A stretch of DNA of 64,000 nt from Pristionchus mayeri (taxonomy: Eukaryota > Nematoda > Chromadorea > Rhabditida > Neodiplogasteridae). The DNA lies in NCBI GenBank assembly GCA_036245805.1, contig BTRK01000003.1:44568044-44632043 (forward strand), given 5' to 3'. This document shows positions 10,677 to 19,600 of the stretch, piece by piece. The notes under the pieces were generated by a model. The model was not told the DNA's origin, made no database searches, and saw only the letters and a list, made by a program, of their open reading frames with translations. The number at the start of each line of letters is the position of its first letter. Position 1 is the first letter of the stretch. Made by a program: the position numbers and the translations under genes.

Positions 10677-11968
10677 CGCGCGTCTATCGATTGGGCTAGA
10701 GAGAGTTTTTTGACTGCGTCCCTAGTGATGAGAGTGACTTGTGATCCGTGATCGAGATGAATGTTAGCGTAGAATGCCTCTGCGGAATCTGGATCGGGAT
10801 TCGTGAGGATAGCCCTAGTGGTGTAGAGTCTATCGAGGTGTGGGTCGAGAGTGGTTGCAGTATTGGCTGAAGCATCGAGCACTTTCTCACAGATTGCTTT
10901 GTTGTGCTTGCCAGCACATGCACTACATTTCCTAACGCAAGAGTGAGTAGTATGTTTGCTGGAGAAACAACAGAAGCATAGTGATTTCTGCTTGAGAATA
11001 TCGATTCTGTCCTTGAGTGATGTAACTAGTGCGCATTCGCCACTGTAGGCATGTTCCCCACAGAAAACACACGTTGGTCCTTGGGTTGACTTGCCATTGG
11101 ATGGGATGGAATGATCAACAGTGGATGATTTCGGCTTGTGGTTTGGGGAGGAATCAGAGTTGTTAGAAGCGCTAACGGAACCCTGATGCCGTTCAGATAT
11201 GGCGCGAGTGATCGTCACGTCTTCTAGTTCAGTTCGGATTGTGTCCTCCATGTACTGAAGTGCGCCAAGCAAGGTATCTGATTTGCGTCTCCAAATGAGG
11301 GCGATGAAGCGAGAGCGAACGCGATCAGCTATTTGCTGCTGTGTCACGAGACCATTCAACCCACAACTATCATCAATTGTGTGCACTATGTTAATCATTG
11401 ACCGAACTGCGTCGAGTTGGTCTTCTAATCGAATGGACTTGGAGCGAATCCTAAGCAGGGATTGGAGAAGAGTGGCCTGAGTCAAGTCTTGTCGGCCGTA
11501 CTCTTTCTCTAGTCGGTCGATGATTTTCTGGAGAAAGTTCTGGGTGGTGGGGATGGATGATACAAGTGAGAGTGCGGTGCTTCTCAGACTAGACCGGACA
11601 TAGAATGCTTTTTCTACTTCGTTGAGATGGGATTGGGACAGGATCAGAGAATCGAGTTGGTACTTGTACGCAGGCCATCTCGTAATATCTGAGCCGTCGA
11701 AGGATTCAAGTTTGATCGCCGGAAGGGACAGATTGGGATGGTGAGTGGGGTTCGATTGACTAGTAGCAATATGCGCCTCAATGCTGACCAACTTCTGAGT
11801 GAGTGATGTCATTGTCGAAACGCTCGACGCTATGAAAGATTGGAGAGAAGGGTCAACACTGTCGGCATTGGTACCAGAGGAGGGAGGGTCGTTTGATTGG
11901 GGAGAGGAAGACGCGTCAGTACTAGTGGTGGGAGCGGCGTTGGATGGGGGAGGAATGGAAACTTGCAA
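10673..11968 (-). CDS. BEL/Pao gag with zinc knuckles and protease N-terminal half
   Basis: The frame has 431 codons. Residues about 79-250 match the Pao gag domain (DUF1759), with the hallmark LESFDGSDITRWPAYKYQ near 87-104. Three CCHC-type knuckles follow: C300-x2-C-x2-H-x5-C, C331-x2-C-x4-H-x4-C, and C348-x2-C-x3-H-x4-C. These are RNA-binding motifs of nucleocapsid type. Near the end, LDHGSQ at 405-410 is the retropepsin active-site motif (Asp406), so the protease starts here but is cut off 20 residues later at a TGA. The remainder continues in the next frame. The ATG at 11968 may not be the true start, because a gag-like frame lies just upstream in another phase. Confidence 0.82.
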   Translation of the reverse strand: MQVSIPPPSNAAPTTSTDASSSPQSNDPPSSGTNADSVDPSLQSFIASSVSTMTSLTQKLVSIEAHIATSQSNPTHHPNLSLPAIKLESFDGSDITRWPAYKYQLDSLILSQSHLNEVEKAFYVRSSLRSTALSLVSSIPTTQNFLQKIIDRLEKEYGRQDLTQATLLQSLLRIRSKSIRLEDQLDAVRSMINIVHTIDDSCGLNGLVTQQQIADRVRSRFIALIWRRKSDTLLGALQYMEDTIRTELEDVTITRAISERHQGSVSASNNSDSSPNHKPKSSTVDHSIPSNGKSTQGPTCVFCGEHAYSGECALVTSLKDRIDILKQKSLCFCCFSSKHTTHSCVRKCSACAGKHNKAICEKVLDASANTATTLDPHLDRLYTTRAILTNPDPDSAEAFYANIHLDHGSQVTLITRDAVKKLSLAQSIDAR

Positions 11969-12371
11969 CAGCGCGTTGAGACGCGACTTTGCTGCTACTA
12001 TGGTGAACTAATTTTTTTTCTTTCATGGAAGAAACAATTTCACTCACAGATGAGGGGTCTTGCTGGATTCCGCTTCCCCCGTCCGTTCCTCCGAGGAAGT
12101 CTTTCTGTCGATTTAGTTCTTCCATTTTGGTATCTTCGTCTTCCATCTTCTCAATCGATCGAGTGAGATTGGCGACTGCGGTTCTGTAATCGATGGATTT
12201 GGAATGGACTTCCACGAGTTGATTCGTAATCTCAGAGGAAATGGTCGAGATCTCCTCGATGCTCGCCACTTGGGTCAACTCGATGGATTTGGATATGATG
12301 GATTCGATATCCGAATGGATTGAGCCAATGATGGCTTGGAGTTTCTTGTACTGGGTGTCGAAAGTCGTCAT
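11922..12371 (-). CDS. BEL/Pao gag N-terminal segment, out of phase with the main gag frame
   Basis: A 149-codon frame opens with MTTFDTQYKKLQAIIGS and has heptad-like hydrophobic spacing through residues 1-80, consistent with the N-terminal coiled region of Pao-type gag. The main gag frame overlaps it in a different phase. The switch lies near 12000-12020, just after an A8 run on the minus strand (GAAAAAAAATT). Either a frameshift mutation has split one gag, or slippage at the A-run joins the two. The first ATG of this frame is the better candidate for the true gag start. Confidence 0.6.
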   Translation of the reverse strand: MTTFDTQYKKLQAIIGSIHSDIESIISKSIELTQVASIEEISTISSEITNQLVEVHSKSIDYRTAVANLTRSIEKMEDEDTKMEELNRQKDFLGGTDGGSGIQQDPSSVSEIVSSMKEKKLVHHSSSKVASQRAVASFHSSPIQRRSHH

Positions 12372-12469
12372 TTTCCTTGACCTCCGACCACAGTTGACTT
12401 TGGAGAGGTCAATGGTGAATGGAGAATGCTTTGTAAAGCCACGCGGGAACTTAGACTTGGACTGGGTTT

Positions 12470-12489
12470 GGTTTAAAACCGATGCACCA
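12470..12489 (-). promoter_or_regulatory. Predicted tRNA primer-binding site
   Basis: On the minus strand the bases directly after the 5' LTR are TGGTGCATCGGTTTTAAACC. Primer-binding sites pair with the CCA 3' end of a tRNA and so start with TGG, which is seen here at exactly the LTR edge. Which tRNA is used cannot be assigned without a tRNA set from the organism. Confidence 0.65.
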
Positions 12490-13512
12490 TATACGAACTT
12501 CTCACTGGTTAGAGAAGTCCGCTATGTGTATATTCGGTGTAATAAAGCGAAAGATTTAATTAATAAACATTGATTATCGTCACAATTAATTATTACACAA
12601 CAGGTGAACGAGGAAACTACACTAATTAAGCTAAATAGAAAGGAAGGGGCTATACTGGATTGGATTCGGGGGGGGGAGGGACTCCAACCTGGTAAGATCG
12701 GAGATGGGAGAGTGCCGAGTGAAGTAGAAGTGGTCTGGTCGGTCGCCGAGACGGCGGAGAAGCACCGTTGACGCGGCGCTCAAAGAATGGGTAAGTTACG
12801 CGGAGTGCTCGCAAAACAACGATGGGGAAATATGGTGATGAAAAAACGGCATAAGGCCGAGGGAGAAAGGGAAGTGCCGAGACGCCGGCACAGACCGACG
12901 CCCGGTATGGGCGGTAAAAACGTGAAGGGATACGAAACAACCCGTAAGCGCAGGCTAACGGGCTGCATAAATGGTAAGGATTTAAATGAGAATAATTTGA
13001 AGTATAAAAAACATGATAAACGTGGTAAACACGTTGAAATCGATTGGTTTGGGAATTTCGCAAGATTGCGTGACATTGCGAAAGAATGGATTGACGCGCG
13101 GGCGATTCGAAATTGAATTCTTTTTGGCATGGTGCCAAACTGGGTTTGGGATTGCGAAAGTTGATTTTCTCTTAAATAAATGGAATTTGGGTATCGATTT
13201 AGAGGAAATAGGTACATTGCTATACGACATCATTTCATTTACCAAAAGCTGTATTTGTTGCTTTGCATCAACAATATGCTCCTTAGCGTTGTAACCGCAC
13301 ATTCGCGCTCAAGGAAGATCCCAGTTTCCGAAGTTGCTCGTAATCCCTAGTGAGAATTTAGTGGTAATAATAGTGACATAGAAACGCAAACAAACATGAG
13401 AGATAGTTATGTAAATTAAAACTACTCTATTCTACGTTCTGATTTCTTTCGATGGATATATCAATGTGTCTACTGCATCATTTTTCGACTACCACATGTC
13501 GAAAATTGCCTT
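12490..13512 (-). repeat. 5' LTR of the BEL/Pao element
   Basis: This is the direct partner of 7466-8494 and is 6 bp shorter, from two small indels. It should contain the promoter for transcription leftward. I could not single out a TATA box or polyadenylation signal with confidence. Confidence 0.85.
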
Positions 13513-14916
13513 TCTCCGCACCGGAAGTTTCCGTGTTCCATAATTATTTGAAACAAAGGTGGTTGTCTTAAGCCATGATGAAGGCACCATTTCGGGCGAA
13601 AAAAAATAATAAATCCTAATACTTCCTTTGCTCCTCTCCTCGTTTATCAATGCATCTATTCCAAATCGTGCACTATGCAGTAAAACGGACCCAGCATCGT
13701 ATTTTACTTGACATAGATTTCAGAATTACTAAGATTCTACCGTCCATCGTGCGGCAGCCGGATATACTACTGCTGCGGACACTTGCTGCATCGCAACTCT
13801 AAGGTAGGTCAAAGGAGAGGAAAACTACTCTCCCACTCTATGTGGATTGTTAGGAAACGAGGAAAGCGGGTATATTATGTTAATTTATGAATAGTGCGCA
13901 AGAAATTACATCATGTAAAATAATTTGCCGTTTCTTTAATGCACTAGTTGTATTCATCCGCGTTAGCGTTAGAACGATAATTATGTCAGGAGAAGCTTAC
14001 CGTAGCTATATATTTCGTCGTCGAGTTCTGGCCGGCATTTGCATGTGAAAAAAGTTTTTTTTGTTTTTTTTCGTTTTACGAGCGAAAGCATCATTCCAGC
14101 AACATGTGCGAAGAGGTTGGCTATTCAGGGCATTATTGGAACACAAAATTCTACGAACCTGCAATTTGGATATTTTGAGAGTGCGGATTTGTGCTTCAAT
14201 TCGTGTAGATATCTTGATGATGAGTCGCTCTGCAATGTGATTGCTTCTTTGGCGAACGATAAATATAGGATTTAATATATTATTTCAGCAATCTACCGTG
14301 CTACATCGATCTGCTCTCAATTCGTAAACAGAGAGTGCGCGAGGAGTGGTAAGGTGAGTGAACAGAGATGTTCAGGGAGGGGTTGAGTGTGAGAAATACA
14401 GAACGACAAGTTATATCTGCGGAGGTTTCGTTCAGCCTATCTGCATATGCTTAATTGGAAGCATTATCGAAATGAAGTAATTTTAAATTATTGTCGGACG
14501 GATGTCGAGGATCAATTGGCTTTGCGCGACTTTACCCTTAGAAAAGACTAGGCGAATCGCCAAAACTGCAAGTGGTAATGGGAAATCATTTTCTAATGGA
14601 ATTATTCAATAGATAAAATTGTATTGACTTGTGCGCCGACTTTGTTGTTTCGATGCACATTAATCAGTGAGGACAACTTTTCCAGTGAAAAAGGTAGATG
14701 TGATGTTTTTGGAACGCATTAGGAAGAATCGGAAGTATCGCATAAATCGCCCGGCGTGTTCCCGATCCTAAATTATCTGAAAAGATGGACAAGTAGTGAG
14801 TCTCTGTGGATGATGGGTTGCGAAAACAATTATGCTTCCTGTGCCTATGTAAGGCTGTCTCTAGATATTCATCGCCAAACTCTGTCTATCTCTGGCTTTC
14901 GACATAAAGGAAATGT
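13513..14916. other. Repeat-bearing DNA upstream of UTP11
   Basis: This stretch carries a copy of the 80-bp dispersed module at 13730-13810 followed by ggtaggtcaaaggagagg and ctctcccactctat, the same order as at 5326-5430. The minus-strand gcccggcgtgttcc block lies at 14738-14756. A frame of 78 codons at 14039-14275 has no family resemblance. The missing first exon of UTP11 could lie here, but I could not identify it. Confidence 0.45.
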
Positions 14917-16322
14917 ACAGTACCGGTCAAAAGTTTCGCAACTATTTTGTCGTTGTCATATCTTTCTTCAAAATTAAGATAGAGACCTATGGTTTGGAGC
15001 ATTTGATAGATAAACCTCACGAGAATATAGTCGTACCATACATTATTGATTAGCTCAATATTGCAAAATACCGTAATCAAATTCCGTGCATGTGTTACAT
15101 ATTATTTTTTTGAAACTCTACCGAGTCTAGGAATCTGTCCACACTAACTGCGCAGAGAGAATATCCTCTGATGATCACAATCCACCATGTGACTCGTTTG
15201 AGGCATTTCGGAGAAAGCCGGTATAACGGTTTTTATGGACCTATAAAATTTTTGATTTTGGTTATATCTTTGAGCTCCGTTGACCTACAGAGCCCAGATT
15301 TTGCAGGTACTATATATTAGCGTTGGAGCACTATTGTACCAAGTTTCATTTTGATCGCATTTCGAATTCCAAATTTCGAAAAATTTTCGATCTCGATTTT
15401 CATCAACATGAAATTAACCATTCGCGTGTAGATAAATAATCTAATTTGTTGCCACTTTATGCAGAAACCATTCATCAATAAGTATGCGAAATTTCGAAGT
15501 TAGGCGATTATTCATACTTATTTTACAGTCGATTAATTAACTGGAGTCAAAGGGGGCGGAGCCTTCAATAGAGGTATATGCCAAAAATGAACCGCCTCAG
15601 ATTCGCTCCAAACTCGCGCAGCAGCTTAGCTAATTTGAGTTGTCCACATTTCACTTTGGAGTTTAGTCATCTGATTGAGAACTTTTCCGCTAGAGTAGAA
15701 AATATTTCGAGTCAGACCACTTTTGAAGGTTCCGCCCCCTTCATTAATCGACTCTAGTTCATTAATAGACTGTAAAATAAGTATGAATAATCGCCTAACG
15801 TCGCAATTTCGCATACTTATTGATGAATGGTTTCTGCATAAAGTGACGACAAATTAGATTTTTATCTACACGCGAATGGTTAATTTCATGTTGATGAAAA
15901 TCGAGACCGAAAATTTTTCGAAATTTGGAATTCGACATCCGATCAAAATGAAACTTGGTACGAGCTCAAAGATATAACCAAAATCAAAAATTTTATAGGT
16001 CCGTGAAAATCGTTATACCGGCTTTCTCCGAAATGCCTCAAACGAGTCACATGGTGGATTGCGATCATCAAAGGATATTCTCTCTGCGCAGTTAGTGTGG
16101 ACAGATTCCTACACTCGGTATAGTTTCAAAAACATAATATCTAACACATGCACGGAATTTTGATTACGGTATTTTGCAATATTGAGCTAATCAATAATGT
16201 ATGGTACGACTATATTCTCGTGAGGGTTATCTATCAAATGCTCCAAACTATAGGTCTCTATCTTAATTTTGAAGAAAGATATGACAACGACAAAATAGTT
16301 GCGAAACTTTTGACCGGTACTG
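14917..16322. mobile_element. Tc1-like foldback element with TA target site
   Basis: The element is 1406 bp, begins CAGTACCGGTCAAAAGTTTC and ends with the inverse ...TTTTGACCGGTACTG. It is flanked by TA on both sides (14915-14916 and 16323-16324), as expected for Tc1/mariner insertion. The arms are about 650 bp long and meet around 15620. They include repeated blocks such as tcatcaataagtatgcg near 15473 and its inverse near 15815. No transposase frame is present. The left arm is somewhat longer through a block near 15290-15340 that has no partner on the right, so the arms are not equal. Confidence 0.85.
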
Positions 16323-16651
16323 TATGTAAGGAATGGAATGGAGAAAATGAAACAATCTACTCTCTTCAGGTGCATCTTCTCCCCTGCGCGGTGCCAGAGA
16401 TTTTACTGCCGCTGGAACGATGATAGCTGCATCGGTGCAGAATACGATAGATAAGTGGAATGCAATGGGTGATTTCTTGCCCTGTTTTTAATCGAATTTT
16501 GTTTAGATTTGTCATTTTTTTTCTAAAATGTGAAGTAAAGCTTGTAGCAAAGCAAACAATGATAGTGTGAATGGCGGGAAAATAGGCGTCGACCTCAGAA
16601 GGAGGATGGAAACAGAGGCGAATGCCTTTTTGATATTTTAATTTTGTTTAG
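16323..16651 (+). other. Sequence between the Tc1-like element and the first recognisable UTP11 exon
   Basis: A copy of the tcaggtgcatcttctcccct dispersed module lies at 16367-16440. The end, tttaattttgtttag at 16637-16651, is a good splice acceptor for the exon starting at 16652. No ATG-bearing exon coding the basic UTP11 N-terminus is visible here. Confidence 0.5.
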
Positions 16652-19600
16652 CCCGAGGCTCGTCGGCACCTCGGAGCCCTCGAGAAGAAGAAAGACTACA
16701 AGAAGAGAGCAGCCGACTTCAATGAGAAGGTAAGTCACGGGTTTTCCTTGTTCTATCCCTTTTCCTCCTAAAGCTTGGTCTATTATCGTTACAGAAACGT
16801 GGTTTATAAACACAGTTATGCTAATATTAAAGTCAGTATTGATAAGCAAACATGGAAGGAAGCAAGAAAGTTAAAGTCGTAACAAGATTTTCAGTCCATA
16901 CTTACAATAAAGTACACCTAGTTGTCAGTATTTAGGGACTTCCACTCAAAATTTCAATTTTTTTCTAAAATTCTGAATTTGTGTAATATGGGGTTACCGA
17001 CGATGCGGAAAAAGGATAGCGTCACTAGAATTGCATTAAATTCCATTTTTAACGAGCATTAGCCTATTTCTCTAAGCCCCGTCCATCGTGGTGTAGTGCA
17101 AGCTCTAAAGTGGTTCGCTGGGTCATATCAGTTCAATGAGTCAAGTGTGCAAAATTTCAAATCATTTTTATTTATTTTTTCTTTATCTACGTTTATATAT
17201 CACTTATGCCTTCACAATAATTGATCTAGTTAGATGCATTTCTATGATTGTGACGATTGAAATCAAGTATAAACACTAACTGCATACTGTAGCCACGTCA
17301 AAAACTGTTATCCAGTTTGAATTAAATAGCTTATCACGACATATACAACCTGAATAATCTCTACACAATTATTTATACCACCAGTAATATCAAAAATAAA
17401 TAAATATGCATGACAAAGCTTCCGATTCATGCAGTTGTCGGAAACTTCATCATACGATTTGACAAGGTGTGTCGAAGTGAATTTGGCTGAATTTTTTCCT
17501 AATGCACCTATCGAGTATGTAGAACATCTGAAGTGCAAAATTGGAAAGGCGCATGTCCTGAATCGTTTTCTGGCCAATTAAAAGCTTGGAGATCTTATTA
17601 TGAGTCTGATTTTCGAGAGGTGTATCGAAGTAGATTTTCCTTGTTTTTTTACAGTAGCTTCCTTGAAACCAGTTCTATCCATTCGCTTAAAATTGGAAAG
17701 GCGCATCAATTAAAAATCGATATATAATTATAAAATATACTTTGTGTGGAGATTTGAATTCGCGGGACCGGGGAAACATCGCTCTTTGCACAACCTTTTC
17801 CCGGTTTTAAGATTATTAATTTGCAGATGATTGTCCCTAGTCAGTATTGGACTATTAACTCAGAAAGAAGCTAGATATATAACGTGGTAATAAGATCCAC
17901 AGTTCATAGTCACAATAAAGTAAACCTCGTTGTCACTATTAAAATATAAACTTTTAAAAAAATTTGAAGATTAAAATGGTAATCGATTTCCAGGCAGCGA
18001 CGCTCAAGAAGCTGAAGAAGCATGCGATGGACAAGAACCCAGACGAGTACCACCACCACATGAACAACTCGCACATGGAGGTGAAGCATAATTGATATTG
18101 TTGTTGTTATTGTTGTTATTGTTATGATTATGCGCCCGGTCTATGACAACATAGGGTTGTCTATAGGGTTTCCCGTAACCACATGAGCAACTCGCACATG
18201 GAGGTGAGTTATAAAAGTATCGAGGTTTTAGGCTTAGACTTTCTTTAGGTTTATAAGGGTACCGCTGTCGAAAGATACCTGCTTGCCTGCTTGTGGTTTA
18301 CTCCCGATACCATTACAAACTATTGTTACCCCGATCTGGGCTTCTGCAGTAGCGCCTTAGTATTATAATTAAACGCTCGATTGCATTATTTTCGCATCTG
18401 TAAAATTATGCGAACCTCCAGTACCTCTTGGTATATTTTCTAGTAGATTAATGCTATTAATGATATGTTGTTTGTATTATTAATAGTATCCGATGGCCAC
18501 TGAACAAACATGGATGGTAAGGAATTACTACTGAATCTCAAACCCGGGAAGGTGTCCACTGGTTCAGCTATAAAACCGGCAAGGTGGATGAAATTTAGCA
18601 CCACAAAATTTGAAGAAAAATATTGCGGGCACTGCGAAAACCAAGAGGATCTTGCGGCTAGCAGCAATGGTGCCCACGTTTACGAACACGGGAAAGCGTA
18701 TTATAAGGAAAACCACCACTACATGATGACCTCGTGCATGGAGGTGTATAGTAAGAATACTGTCACTATATAATTTAAATAATGCCATATACAGAAAAGG
18801 TGGTGATTACGATTTTGCAATTAATGATAGCTCCTCTTGAAGCGAATTATATATTTTATCTTTGCAAAAATTCTTTTCTTCACGGAAATGGGAATTGGCT
18901 CTCAATGTATATTCGTATATTATTCGGGGTGAAATATAGGGCGATTAAGGGATAGCTCAGTAATGTAAATTCTAAGAACATATTAATCTTCTTTCCAGCA
19001 CGGTTTCAATACCGTTTTAACTGGTGGTGTTAAAAACTACTCTGCTTAAAAACGGTATTAATGTCCATTTGATAAGTGAATCCGTGTTTCACCTAAACTA
19101 TAATTACTCTTTTTCCTTTCCAGCACGCCAAGCACTTCGAGGACGCGCAGCAGTCGGATGAGACTGAGCTGCAGAAGAAGCTGGGCAGCATCAGGGATCT
19201 GGAGTACGTCAAGTACCACCTGCACAGGGAGAGGAAGGTTAGAGAGAATTGTGAAACGCTTTTCTGACTGGCCTTGCAAAAATTCACAAACTATACTGAG
19301 GCCTCAAAGAAAGAAGGGATGGTTTACTTTGTGATGAGATCGTAGCAACAATCAGACTGCCTAACTAGCTGCCGAAGCATTCGATTAAAATTATATAGCA
19401 CAAGGAGAGGAAAGTTGGAATACTCTTATAAACGACATTCTGACTAGCCTTGCAAAGATTCAAATTTTAGAAACCCATCTGCTTGAAAATATGTATTGAC
19501 TAGTTGTATTTTTACGTGTGTGGTGTCAAGCACTGATACCTCCACAAGGAGAGAAGGGTTATGTTTAATTTAGGACGAGATCGCAGTCATTAATTAAACT

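Larger units (their letters stand above)
7466..13512 (-). mobile_element. Non-autonomous BEL/Pao LTR retrotransposon
   Basis: Two direct repeats of about 1.03 kb (7466-8494 and 12490-13512) bound a 4-kb interior read on the minus strand. The upstream LTR is at the high-coordinate end. Immediately next to its inner edge the minus strand reads TGGTGCATCGG, as expected for a primer-binding site starting with TGG. The interior codes for a Pao-type gag with zinc knuckles and a protease split over two frames, then a low-complexity ORF. Reverse transcriptase, RNase H and integrase are absent, so movement would need a helper element. The LTRs differ by only two small indels that I can see, which suggests recent insertion. 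I could not find a clear target duplication or polypurine tract. Confidence 0.85.

Noticed and set aside
16872..16895. aaagtcgtaacaag, as in the 3' end of small-subunit rRNA
   Set aside because: Only about 14 bases match and the flanks do not. A related intron block at 17880-17930 lacks it. Coincidence.
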